From CAVSCR01 sp963726575 (lineage in GTDB: Bacteria; Actinomycetota; Actinomycetes; JAHEKZ01), in the NCBI GenBank assembly GCA_963726575.1, contig CAVSCR010000005.1, positions 124,001 to 188,000 on the forward strand: a DNA stretch of 64,000 nt, given 5' to 3'. Made by a program: the position numbers and the translations under genes. The notes beneath the pieces were generated by a model. That model was not told where the DNA came from. It made no database searches and saw only the letters and a list, made by a program, of their open reading frames with translations. Positions 44,585 through 53,570 of this stretch are shown one piece after another; positions within the stretch are counted from its first letter, which is position 1; each line of letters opens with the position of its first letter.

Positions 44585-44771
44585 GACCTCCAGCTCGGCC
44601 AGATCGCACGAGGCTGCGACGCCTCGTCCCTGCGAACGTGTCAGGCACACCGTTCCGAAAGCGTTACGGCCGGGCACTCGAACGAGACGGGGTGACGCCG
44701 TCGTCTCGGGGTGATCATGGATCATGCACAACGACCCTCGTCAGTGCCAGGTATGACCCAGGAGCTGCCTC

Positions 44772-45245
44772 ATGACGTCTCTTCAGCGTGTTGTCGTTCA
44801 TCAGCCGGGCGAAGGCCGGACCATCGACATGGGGACCTTCTCGATGACGGTGAAGGCTGAGTCCGACGACACCGCCGACGGGTTGTCGGTGCTGGAAGCC
44901 GACGAGCCGGCCGGGTTCGGGCCGCCGATGCACATCCACCACGACGCGGGCGAGGCGTTCTACGTCCTCAGCGGCGAGTACGTCATGTTCGTCGAGCAGC
45001 AGGAGACCCTCTGCCCGGCGGGATCCTTCGTCTACGTCCCGCCGGGAGTGGTGCACGGATTCCGGGTCGGCGGCGTTCCGAGCCGCAAGCTCAACATCTA
45101 CGCTCCTGCGGCCATGGTCGGCTACTTCGACGAGCTGGCCGAGGCGAGCCGGCGGAATGCGCCGTTGGACGCCGATGCCCTGGGCGACCTCGCCGGCCGC
45201 TATCGGATGGAGGTCACCGGCGACGTACCGCAGGGCTACGTCTGA
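44772..45245 (+). CDS. Cupin-domain protein
   Basis: 157 residues. Cupin motif 1 is GPPMHIHHDAGEAFYVLSGE, giving His, His and Glu ligands; motif 2 is AGSFVYVPPGVVHGF with the fourth His. A small metal-binding cupin, perhaps a dioxygenase, isomerase or sensor. The ATG follows GGAGC. The next gene is close behind, on the same strand. Confidence 0.85.
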   Translation: MTSLQRVVVHQPGEGRTIDMGTFSMTVKAESDDTADGLSVLEADEPAGFGPPMHIHHDAGEAFYVLSGEYVMFVEQQETLCPAGSFVYVPPGVVHGFRVGGVPSRKLNIYAPAAMVGYFDELAEASRRNAPLDADALGDLAGRYRMEVTGDVPQGYV

Positions 45246-45290
45246 CCGAACGTGACCGACGGATGCGACACGATGTCGAAGAAGGCAACC

Positions 45291-45650
45291 ATGGCTGAAG
45301 CCGATCCCCTTGCCGAGGTCGTGGCTCGAGAGCGGCAGCTCCTCGACCCGCAGATCCGGCGTCAGCCGCGGCTCGTACGCCTGCTGCTCGATCCAGATTT
45401 CGTGGAGTACGGGGCGTCGGGCCGGGTGTGGGGTGTCGACGCCACCGTCGATGCGCTGGCCGCCGAAGCGGACTTCGGCGAAGCTGCCAGTGACATGGCG
45501 CCCATCCTTCTGTCACCGGACGTGGTGCTGCTCACCTACCGCACCGAGAGCAGCGAACGCACCTGTCTGCGTAGCTCCCTGTGGGTGCGCACGGACGCGG
45601 CGGGCTGGCGCCTGAGGTTCCATCAGGGGACTGTCACTCCGAAGGCTTGA
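45291..45650 (+). CDS. NTF2-like (DUF4440-type) protein
   Basis: 119 residues from ATG 45291, with AAGG upstream. ERQLLDPQIRRQPRLVRLLL, DFVEYGASGRVWG, and VLLTYRTESS ... SSLWVRTDAAGWRLRFHQGT form the cone-shaped NTF2-like fold common in DUF4440 proteins. No catalytic assignment. Probably in one transcript with the cupin gene. Confidence 0.78.
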   Translation: MAEADPLAEVVARERQLLDPQIRRQPRLVRLLLDPDFVEYGASGRVWGVDATVDALAAEADFGEAASDMAPILLSPDVVLLTYRTESSERTCLRSSLWVRTDAAGWRLRFHQGTVTPKA

Positions 45651-45682
45651 GCCACTGACGCCGGTCGATCTGGTCCAGTACG

Positions 45683-46180
45683 GTGTCGCCCGTGGCCGAG
45701 CCAGGTTGGTACCCCGACCCCGAGTTGCCGAACCAGTCCCGCTACTGGGATGGCGCCGCGTGGACCGAGCACCGAGCATCTGCGACGCCGGCCCTGGCGA
45801 GCCCGGCGGCGGTGATGCCAGGCTTCCTGCTGACAGTGGGCGACGTCGGCGTGACAGCGACCGACATCGTCACACCGAACGGGACCGCCGCACTCGCAGG
45901 TTCCACGTGGATCGTCAGCGACATGTCCGTGACCGAACGACGCATCCCGACGTGGGCGATCGTGTGCGCGATCGTGTTCGCCCTCGCGTGCCTGCTGGGT
46001 CTGCTCTTCTTGCTGGTCAAGGAGGACGTGACGCGAGGCTACGTACAGGTGTCGGTCCGCAGCGGCGACCTGTCCCACATGACGCAGATTCCGGTGACGA
46101 CACCGGTCCAGGTGGCTCAGATCCGCGGGCAGGTGGCCCAAGCGCAGGCGCTGGCGGCGCAGGCACCCCCCGCTGCCTGA
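45683..46180 (+). CDS. DUF2510 membrane protein
   Basis: 165 residues. The N-terminus has the DUF2510 motif EPGWYPDPELPNQSRYWDGA followed by WTEH. One strong membrane helix lies near residues 92-112 (TWAIVCAIVFALACLLGLLF) and the C-terminus is Gln/Ala-rich. DUF2510 is common in actinobacterial membrane proteins of unknown function. Start 45683 or 45692, both GTG. Confidence 0.75.
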   Translation: MSPVAEPGWYPDPELPNQSRYWDGAAWTEHRASATPALASPAAVMPGFLLTVGDVGVTATDIVTPNGTAALAGSTWIVSDMSVTERRIPTWAIVCAIVFALACLLGLLFLLVKEDVTRGYVQVSVRSGDLSHMTQIPVTTPVQVAQIRGQVAQAQALAAQAPPAA

Positions 46181-46226
46181 CCTCGATCGGGGGATGACCC
46201 CCTCGAAACCTTCAACCCCAGCTCGG

Positions 46227-49200
46227 CTAGTTGGTCGGAAGGATGACCGTCCACGTGGTGGCGCGTCCGGAGGCGACGTCGGTGCTCGCCGTGAGCCCGC
46301 TGCGCGCGCCGGCGAACGCCGGGGCGTCGTCGTCGGTCAGCAGCGACGAGACGTGCCCGCTGCCTGTGCCCACCGAGTCACCGCGAACGACCTGACCCGA
46401 CGGAACCGTCCACATGGTCGTGGCCACCGACTTGTCCGACCAGTAGGACACCACCCAGTCGCCGTCGGTCGGCACGGTCGTGTCGGGGGTTGCGTGGTCG
46501 GCTGTCGTCATCGTGCTCGTGGCGGAGAGCAGCGTGGGCAAGGCTGAACTGACACCGGAGTAGGCGCTCAGCTCGATGTCAGCCTTCGTCGCGGCCGAGA
46601 ACGTGACCGACACATTCGTGCCCGCGTCGCCGGATTGGGCCGCGCGGTAGAAGACGACGGTTGTCAGGTCGCTGGCCGTGGCGCTGCTGAGCTGCGTCCA
46701 CCCAGCCGGGCTGACCGTGATCGGGTTGGTGTTGTTGTTGCTCACGAACAACAACATCCCGTCCCCCGGACGCACCGCTGCCGGCACCTTGATCGTGTGC
46801 TTCGCGACTGATCCACCGGAGTACGAGGTGGCAGCCCGAAAGTCGATCGTGGTGGCGACCTGCGTGGGCGACGCCGTGCCCGACGCGTTGTCCTGGCCGC
46901 TGCGGTCGTCGGTCACCGTCAGCTTCACCGGGTAGTCGCCTGGGGTGGCATAGGTGTGCGATGCCATCGCGCCGGTTCCTGCCGGGGAGCCGTCGCCGAA
47001 GTCCCACTCATACGACACGAGCGTGCCATCGGAGTCGGTCGAGCCCGTGGCGTCGAAGGTGCAGTCCCGCGCGACGCAGTGCACCGACATGCTCGCGGTC
47101 GGCAGCACGTTCGGTGGCCGCGCTACATCGACAGCGACCGTTGTGGACGAGGGCGCCCCGACGTTGTCGGTAGCGGTCAACGTGACCGTGTAGTGGCCGT
47201 CGAACGCGAAGGTGTGTGTGGCCGTGCCGCCGCTGTCGACCGGCGACCCGTCACCGTAGTCCCACGAGTACGCCGTGATGGTTCCATCAGGGTCGTCCGA
47301 GCCGACGCTGTCGAACGTGCAGGTCAGGCCGGTGCAGTTGGCCGACGCGTGCACGACCGGCGCGGCGTTCGGGTCCACTCCGCCGTCCCATGCGAACATC
47401 CCGCGCGTGCGCCAGTCGGTCGAGACGTCGACGGTGGTCGCGACGCCCGGCGCCACCTGACCATTCGTGTAGCCGATGCTCTTGAGCTGGCCCGAGGCGT
47501 TGCTGAAGTAGATCTGCCCGTCGGCCAGGAACATCCCGTTGACATTGCGTGGGTCGAGCGCGGCCGTGTTGCCGATGGCCGTGAACTTCTGGGCGCCGAC
47601 GATGTTGCTCTCGGGCTCGAAGTACCGGTAGTAGAGGCTGGTCGAGTTGCTCTGCGTGTAGTAGATCCGACCGAGCGCCTTGTCGTAGAACATGCCGGTG
47701 ATGGTGGGCAGGTCACTGACGAAGTTGTTCGTCGGAGTGAACCCGCTCGCAGAGTTCACGTCCGCACTGGTCATCGGTACCACCGACGACGGTCCGAACG
47801 TCGTGCCGTCGAAGGTGCGCACTCGTAAGGTGCCGTCGGACCACCCGGTGTAGACGAGGTTGTCGATGGAGAAGGCGCCACGGACCGATCCCCACGCATC
47901 CGATCCGGGGGCTGTCGTCAACGCGCTGGCGGAGGTGCCGTTGAACGTCAAGCTGCGCAGGTCGTTCGCGGGACCGCCGCTCGTGCCACCCATCAGGTAG
48001 ACGGTGGCGGGCAGGGCGGACATGTGCTCGTGCGGCAGGACCACGCCACCGTCGGCTGGGAAGAAGCCGAGGCGCGGGTGGAACTCGTTCGCCAAGTGGT
48101 TGGTGTCCGAGCCGACGAACAGGCCGTCCGACGTCGGGAGGAACGAGTAGACGCCGTAACCGCGTTCCCGCGTGGGGTTCCAGGAGTACGGCATCCCGTT
48201 ACGCGGGTCGATCGCGGCCAGGCCGATGCGCGAGACCGCTCCGGCACCTGCCCGGTCACCGGCGAACGGGTTGTTCAACCAACGGAAGTGACCTCCGACG
48301 TAGAAGACCTTGCCGTTGGCCGCGGGAACGATGTCGGTGGAGGTGTCGCCTCCGGTGTACTGGACCCACGTGGGGAGCTGGTTGGCTCCGCCGCTGGTCT
48401 CCCAACGCGTCTGGGTGTCGCACAGCCGGCCAGAGCGGTACGCGCCGGTGGTCACCACGAGGAAGTACGAACCGTCCGTGGAATAGGCCACGTCGCGCAT
48501 GTAGCTGGGGAACGCGCGCGCGCACCACGTCTGTCCGCCGGAGTCGAAGGCGGGGAACTGCGTCGTCTGCCACGACGACAAGGACGACGTCGGGCCGCCG
48601 ATGTTCAGCTGTGCGATGAGCGAGCGCGGTTGTCCGTCGACGGAGCTGAAGTTGCCGATCGCGATCAGCCGGTCGCCGGCCGGTGAGACGTCGATGCGCC
48701 GGACCGAGGTGGTCCCCTTCGTGCCGATGCCGGTGAACTTGTCGGTGACCGCCGATGTCAGCGCGCCGGTCGTGGGATCGAGGCTGGCGATCGCGGCGCG
48801 GGCGACCGATGTACCCGCCGGTGGCGCCAGCGACGAGAAGTCTCCGGCGACGATGAGACGACCGTTCGACAGTGCCATGTCGTTGACCGTTGCGTTCGGG
48901 CGCGCCGCCTGGAAGGTGGACACGATCTGCCCGGTGAAGACGTCGAGACGGGCGATGCGGCCGGTCATGGTGCCGTTGATCGTCGTGAAGGAGCCGGCCA
49001 GGTACACCGTGTGGCCGTCGCCGGTGGGGATGATCGAGGTGATCGCCTTGCCCAACGGAGCGATCGTCGGCGCGAAGCCGGGGGTGATCTTGCCGGTGGT
49101 CTCGTCGTAGGTGAACAGGTTGTTGCGGGAGAGCACCGCGCTCTGGCCGTTGTTCTGGACCTGCGTGAAGTCGCCACCGACGATGACGGTGTGCCCGATC

Positions 49201-49361
49201 CGGGCGATCGCCTCCACCGCGCCGTCGAGGACGTGGGGCGTGCTCGCCAGGGGCTCGGAGCTGACCAGAGCCGCTGGCGTCGACGCCAGAGCAGTGGCCG
49301 GCAGTGCCATGACGGCGACTGTGGCCACCCCCAGGGCAGCCGCAAGAGGCTTCAGGTTCAC
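46227..49361 (-). CDS. Large secreted propeller protein with two PKD domains
   Basis: 1,044 residues. Signal peptide (LAAALGVATVAVMALPATAL), then a propeller-like region of about 600 residues with repeated blades (TVIVGGDFTQVQNNG, TVYLAGSFTTINGTM, RLIVAGDFSSLAP, RLIAIGNFSSVDG). Two PKD domains at about 665-750 and 752-845 are marked by YSWDYGDGSP and YEWDFGDGSP with CTFDS/CTFDA strands and a Cys pair each. The C-terminal ~190 residues form a beta-sandwich-like domain. The GTG start follows GGAAGG. Such proteins are usually surface adhesins or polymer-binding proteins. Divergent from the sugar dehydrogenase gene with 252 bp between. Confidence 0.82.
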   Translation of the reverse strand: MNLKPLAAALGVATVAVMALPATALASTPAALVSSEPLASTPHVLDGAVEAIARIGHTVIVGGDFTQVQNNGQSAVLSRNNLFTYDETTGKITPGFAPTIAPLGKAITSIIPTGDGHTVYLAGSFTTINGTMTGRIARLDVFTGQIVSTFQAARPNATVNDMALSNGRLIVAGDFSSLAPPAGTSVARAAIASLDPTTGALTSAVTDKFTGIGTKGTTSVRRIDVSPAGDRLIAIGNFSSVDGQPRSLIAQLNIGGPTSSLSSWQTTQFPAFDSGGQTWCARAFPSYMRDVAYSTDGSYFLVVTTGAYRSGRLCDTQTRWETSGGANQLPTWVQYTGGDTSTDIVPAANGKVFYVGGHFRWLNNPFAGDRAGAGAVSRIGLAAIDPRNGMPYSWNPTRERGYGVYSFLPTSDGLFVGSDTNHLANEFHPRLGFFPADGGVVLPHEHMSALPATVYLMGGTSGGPANDLRSLTFNGTSASALTTAPGSDAWGSVRGAFSIDNLVYTGWSDGTLRVRTFDGTTFGPSSVVPMTSADVNSASGFTPTNNFVSDLPTITGMFYDKALGRIYYTQSNSTSLYYRYFEPESNIVGAQKFTAIGNTAALDPRNVNGMFLADGQIYFSNASGQLKSIGYTNGQVAPGVATTVDVSTDWRTRGMFAWDGGVDPNAAPVVHASANCTGLTCTFDSVGSDDPDGTITAYSWDYGDGSPVDSGGTATHTFAFDGHYTVTLTATDNVGAPSSTTVAVDVARPPNVLPTASMSVHCVARDCTFDATGSTDSDGTLVSYEWDFGDGSPAGTGAMASHTYATPGDYPVKLTVTDDRSGQDNASGTASPTQVATTIDFRAATSYSGGSVAKHTIKVPAAVRPGDGMLLFVSNNNTNPITVSPAGWTQLSSATASDLTTVVFYRAAQSGDAGTNVSVTFSAATKADIELSAYSGVSSALPTLLSATSTMTTADHATPDTTVPTDGDWVVSYWSDKSVATTMWTVPSGQVVRGDSVGTGSGHVSSLLTDDDAPAFAGARSGLTASTDVASGRATTWTVILPTN

Positions 49362-49613
49362 GCGAGTCCTTCCCCCCGCACGTGGCGGCAGCGCCACGCG
49401 GGTGGTTCACGATGCCTCAGCCGGGGGCAGTCCATGAGCTCGACGGCACCATGATCGAACCGTTGGCTGACAGTCATGTGCGGACCGTTAACATTGGAAT
49501 ACGCTCAGTAGTCGCCCGGCAGGGCCGATCACCCCGACACGTCCGACGTCTGGTGCGCGGTCAGCCGACAGCCGTCGCATAGCCTGCGGGGACGCTCCCT
49601 GGAGGTGCCACCG

Positions 49614-50855
49614 ATGCCAGCAAGGCGTCCGTTCGGCCGTTCGACCCGGTTCAGCCAGGCCCGAATCGGGATCGCCCTGACCGCGACCGGCCTCGTCCTG
49701 GGCGCCCTGGTCTCGCCGGCAGCCAGCGCGGGCGCGCCGAACGCCGCTGATCGGGCGGCTGGGGCCCCCTCGGTCAACCGCGTTGCGATCGCCTGGGCGC
49801 AACGCGCCAGCGGGCTGGACCGTCCGGTGCAGGTGACCTCGGCCCGCGACGGCACTGGACGCTTGTTCGTGGTGGAGCAGCCCGGCGTGATCAAGGTGTT
49901 CCGTCAGGGCCACATCCGCGCCGGCACCTATCTCGACATCAGGGGCCGGGTGAACTCCAGCAGCAACGAGCAGGGCTTGCTCTCGGTCGTGTTCGACCCG
50001 CAGTTCAAGAAGACCCATCTGTTCTGGGTGGCCTACACCCGCGGGGACGGCGCGCTGGTGCTGGCGCGGTTCCGCGCACCCGGGGCGAAGGCCGGCCACG
50101 TCCACGCGGGCACCGGTCGCACCGTTCTGGTGGTGCAACACCCCGTCAACACCAACCACAACGGCGGCCAGCTCATGTTCGGCGCCGACGGGATGTTGTA
50201 TCTCGGCACCGGCGACGGCGGGTCGGGTGGTGACCCGCCGAACAACGCGCAGAACACCACGCGGCTGCTCGGAAAGATCCTGCGGATCGACGTGCACCGT
50301 CATTGCGGTGGTAAGCGCTACTGCGTTCCCAGTGGGAACCCGTTCGCCGGCAAGACGCCGGGGCGCGGCGAGATCTGGTTGTGGGGTGTTCGTAACCCGT
50401 GGCGCTGGAGCTTCGACTCGGCTACCGGCGACCTGTGGATCGGTGACGTCGGACAGGACGCGGTCGAGGAGATCGACCACGTGCCGTCGAAACCGACGGT
50501 GCGCAACCTCGGCTGGTCGTGCTGGGAGGGGCGTCAGAACTACGACACCTCACGGTGCACGAACGGGACCAAGTACCTGTTTCCCGTGGCCACGGTGAAG
50601 CACCCCGTGGCCGAGGCGATCATCGGAGGGTTCGTGTACCGCGGGAGCAAGTACCGAACCTTGATGAACGGCATCTACGTCTTCGCGGACGACAACAGCG
50701 GGCGGGTCTGGATCTACCAGCGGGGTCAGGGCAAGAAGCTCCAGGCTGCCGCGCTTCCGGGCAACCCGACCGGCTTCGGCGTCGACGACCACCAGGAGAT
50801 CTGGGCCGTCACGCTCGACGGGCGGCTCTGGGCCATGCAGGCCAGGTCCGGCTGA
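49614..50855 (+). CDS. Secreted PQQ-dependent sugar dehydrogenase family protein (GSDH-like)
   Basis: 413 residues. Signal peptide (IALTATGLVLGALVSPAASA) and a six-bladed soluble glucose-dehydrogenase-type propeller: RPVQVTSARDGTGRLFVVEQ, HNGGQLMFGADGMLYLGTGDG, GVRNPWRWSFD, IWIGD-like LWIGDVGQDAVEEID, GGFVYRG and GVDDHQEIWAV. The family includes PQQ glucose dehydrogenase and human HHIPL proteins. ATG 49614 is set by GGAGG 8 nt upstream. It would oxidise a sugar or polyol outside the cell if PQQ is available. Confidence 0.87.
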   Translation: MPARRPFGRSTRFSQARIGIALTATGLVLGALVSPAASAGAPNAADRAAGAPSVNRVAIAWAQRASGLDRPVQVTSARDGTGRLFVVEQPGVIKVFRQGHIRAGTYLDIRGRVNSSSNEQGLLSVVFDPQFKKTHLFWVAYTRGDGALVLARFRAPGAKAGHVHAGTGRTVLVVQHPVNTNHNGGQLMFGADGMLYLGTGDGGSGGDPPNNAQNTTRLLGKILRIDVHRHCGGKRYCVPSGNPFAGKTPGRGEIWLWGVRNPWRWSFDSATGDLWIGDVGQDAVEEIDHVPSKPTVRNLGWSCWEGRQNYDTSRCTNGTKYLFPVATVKHPVAEAIIGGFVYRGSKYRTLMNGIYVFADDNSGRVWIYQRGQGKKLQAAALPGNPTGFGVDDHQEIWAVTLDGRLWAMQARSG

Positions 50856-50937
50856 GGTTGCGACTTATCCAGTGAGCCGGAAGCCGGCGCCTCGGTAACA
50901 TCGACGGACGCTGACGTTGCCAAGCCAGGAGTTCATC

Positions 50938-52932
50938 GTGTCCGAGCGGCCCGAGTTGCGCATCACCGTCGACGGCGAGCAGCGACAGGTGGACGCGGCC
51001 ACGACCGCGGCAGATCTGTTTGACGACCGTTCCGTGGTGGTCGCGCGGATCGACGGGGAGCTACGCGACCTCACGACTGAGCTGCTCGACGGCGCCGACG
51101 TCGAAGCGGTGCGCATCGACAGCCCCGATGGCCTTGGCGTGCTTCGCCACTCCTGCGCCCACGTGCTGGCGCAGGCGGTGCAGGAGGTGTACCCGCAGAC
51201 CAAGCTCGGGATCGGGCCGCCGATCACCGACGGCTTCTACTACGACTTCGACACCGAGATGCCGTTCACGCCCGATGACCTGGCTGAGCTGGACAAGCGG
51301 ATGCAACAGATCGTCAAGTCGGGTCAACGCTTCCGTCGGCGGGTGGTCAGTGAGGAGGAGGCGCGCGTCGAGCTGGCGGACGAGCCCTACAAGCTGGAGC
51401 TGATCAGCCTGAAGGGTGCTGCCTCCGACGACGTCATGGAAGTAGGCGGCAACGAGCTCACGATCTACGACAACGTCGACGCCAAGACCGGCGATGTCTG
51501 CTGGAGCGACCTGTGTCGTGGCCCCCATCTCCCCAGCACTCGGCTGATTCCGGCGTTCCGGTTGATGCGCACGGCCGCTGCCTACTGGCGGGGGAGCGAG
51601 AAGAACCCGCAGCTGCAGCGGATCTACGGCACCGCCTGGCCGAGTCGCGATGCCCTCAAGCAACATCTGGCGTTGCTCGAGGAGGCTGAGAAGCGCGACC
51701 ACCGTCGGCTGGGCGTCGAGCTCGACCTGTTCAGCTTCCCTGACGAGATCGGTTCCGGGTTGGCGGTCTTCCACCCCAAGGGCGGGATCGTTCGGCGGAT
51801 CATGGAGGACTACTCCCGCCAACGCCACGAGGCCGGGGGATACGAGTTCGTGTACAGCCCGCACATCACCAAGGCCGCGTTGTTCGAGACGTCGGGACAC
51901 CTGCAGTGGTACGCCGACGGGATGTACCCGCCGATGCAGCTCGACGCCGACATCGACGCAGACGGCAATGTGCGACGCCCGGGGCAGGACTACTACCTGA
52001 AGCCGATGAACTGCCCGTTCCACACGTTGATCTACAACGCCCGCGGTCGCTCGTACCGTGAGCTGCCGCTGCGGCTCTTCGAGTTCGGCAGTGTGTACCG
52101 GTACGAGAAGTCAGGCGTGGTGCACGGGCTGACCCGCGTCCGTGGCATGACGCAGGACGACGCGCACATCTATTGCACCAAGGAGCAGATGGCCGGCGAG
52201 CTCGACAGCCTGCTCACGTTCGTCCTTGGGCTGCTCCGCGACTATGGCCTGGAGGACTTCTACCTCGAGCTGTCCACACGCGACCCGGCCAAGTCGGTCG
52301 GTACCGACGCGGAATGGGCTGAGGCGACGGAGGCGCTGCGCCTGGCGGCGCAGAAGCAGAGCCTGGACCTGGTGATGGACGAAGGTGGCGCAGCGTTCTA
52401 CGGACCGAAGATCTCGGTGCAGGCGCGCGACGCCATCGGGCGCCATTGGCAGATGTCCACGATCCAGGTCGATTTCCAGACGCCGCAGCGCTTCGAGGCC
52501 GAGTACCAGGCCGCAGACGGTACCCGGCAACGCCCGATCATGATCCACCGTGCCCTGTTCGGCTCGATCGAGCGGTTCTTCGCGGTCCTGCTCGAGCACT
52601 ATGCCGGGGCATTCCCGGCCTGGCTCGCACCTGTGCAGGTGGTCGGGATCCCGATCACCGACGGGCACCACGAGTACCTGGCGGATGTCGCTACCCGACT
52701 TCGCACCCAAGGGATCCGCGTCGAGATCGACACCTCCGACGACCGGATGCAGAAGAAGATCCGCAACGCGCAGCGTCAGAAGGTGCCCTACATGCTGATC
52801 GCCGGAGACGACGACGTCGCAGCCGATGCGGTGTCCTTCCGGTACCGCGACGGCTCCCAGAAGAACACGGTGCCCATCGATGACGCGATCGCCGAGATCG
52901 TGGCGGCGGTGCGCGAGCGGCAGCCCGGATGA
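50938..52932 (+). CDS. thrS: Threonyl-tRNA synthetase
   Basis: 664 residues, full length. N-terminal TGS domain; the editing domain has HSCAHVLAQA and CWSDLCRGPHLPST with its HxxxH and Cys/His residues; the class II core has YYLKPMNCPFH, TRVRGMTQDDAHI and MIHRALFGSIERF, providing the Cys/His/His zinc ligands that select threonine; the anticodon-binding domain ends the chain (PVQVVGIPITDGHHEYL). The GTG at 50938 follows CAGGAG. It charges tRNA-Thr. First gene of the HIT/PIM core block. Confidence 0.97.
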   Translation: MSERPELRITVDGEQRQVDAATTAADLFDDRSVVVARIDGELRDLTTELLDGADVEAVRIDSPDGLGVLRHSCAHVLAQAVQEVYPQTKLGIGPPITDGFYYDFDTEMPFTPDDLAELDKRMQQIVKSGQRFRRRVVSEEEARVELADEPYKLELISLKGAASDDVMEVGGNELTIYDNVDAKTGDVCWSDLCRGPHLPSTRLIPAFRLMRTAAAYWRGSEKNPQLQRIYGTAWPSRDALKQHLALLEEAEKRDHRRLGVELDLFSFPDEIGSGLAVFHPKGGIVRRIMEDYSRQRHEAGGYEFVYSPHITKAALFETSGHLQWYADGMYPPMQLDADIDADGNVRRPGQDYYLKPMNCPFHTLIYNARGRSYRELPLRLFEFGSVYRYEKSGVVHGLTRVRGMTQDDAHIYCTKEQMAGELDSLLTFVLGLLRDYGLEDFYLELSTRDPAKSVGTDAEWAEATEALRLAAQKQSLDLVMDEGGAAFYGPKISVQARDAIGRHWQMSTIQVDFQTPQRFEAEYQAADGTRQRPIMIHRALFGSIERFFAVLLEHYAGAFPAWLAPVQVVGIPITDGHHEYLADVATRLRTQGIRVEIDTSDDRMQKKIRNAQRQKVPYMLIAGDDDVAADAVSFRYRDGSQKNTVPIDDAIAEIVAAVRERQPG

Positions 52933-53474
52933 CCGAGGGGCCGCTCGAACAGGATGGCGTGGGGACGCCGGACGGGTTCCAGCGGATGTGGACGCCGCAC
53001 CGCATGGCGTATATCAAGGGCGCGAATCGACCCGACGATGACGCCGACGACGAGTGCCCCTTCTGCCGGATCCCGACGTTGTCCGACGACGACGGGCTGA
53101 TCGTTGCGCGTGGGCACCTGACGTACGTGGTGCTGAACCTGTACCCGTACAACCCGGGGCACCTCATGGTCTGCCCTTACCGCCATGTCCCCTACTACAC
53201 CGACGTCGACGTCGACGAAGTCGCCGAGATGGGCGCGTTCACCCAGCGCGCGATGCGCACGCTCCGCAAGGTGTCGGGTGCGCACGGGTTCAACATCGGC
53301 ATGAACCAGGGGACGATCGGCGGGGCCGGAATCGCTGAGCACCTGCATCAGCACGTGGTACCGAGGTGGGGCGGCGACACCAACTTCATGCCCGTCGTCG
53401 GGGCGGTCAAGGTGCTGCCCCAGCTGCTCAGCGAGACCCGCGACGTGCTCGCGCAGGCCTGGCAGTCCGCGTAG
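52929..53474 (+). CDS. HIT-family protein, AP4A phosphorylase-like
   Basis: 181 residues, overlapping thrS by 4 nt. A CPFC zinc knuckle start, YVVLNLYPYNPGHLMVCPYRH and the HIT triad HLHQHVVPRW are present. The M. tuberculosis protein in the same place (between thrS and pgsA) is a diadenosine tetraphosphate phosphorylase, so this is likely the same activity: cleaving AP4A by-products, some formed by synthetases. Confidence 0.9.
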   Translation: MTEGPLEQDGVGTPDGFQRMWTPHRMAYIKGANRPDDDADDECPFCRIPTLSDDDGLIVARGHLTYVVLNLYPYNPGHLMVCPYRHVPYYTDVDVDEVAEMGAFTQRAMRTLRKVSGAHGFNIGMNQGTIGGAGIAEHLHQHVVPRWGGDTNFMPVVGAVKVLPQLLSETRDVLAQAWQSA

Positions 53475-53528
53475 CCGCGCGACGTCGACGACCTCCGCAG
53501 CGGTTGATCAAGGAGTAGATGTCGTCAT

Positions 53529-53564
53529 TCCAAGATCAACTTGCACATGAAGTCCAAGATCAAC
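53529..53564. repeat. Short direct repeat in the HIT/EF-G intergenic
   Basis: TCCAAGATCAAC occurs at 53529-53540 and 53553-53564, 24 bp apart, and a related TTGATCAAGGA lies at 53514. The 96-bp gap holds no gene. Possibly an intergenic repeat family or part of a bidirectional terminator between the convergent genes. Confidence 0.3.
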
Positions 53565-53570
53565 GCAGGT

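Noticed and set aside
50856..50937. Possible T-box or leader upstream of thrS
   Set aside because: The gap is only 82 bp and lacks the T-box core sequence or a leader hairpin pair.
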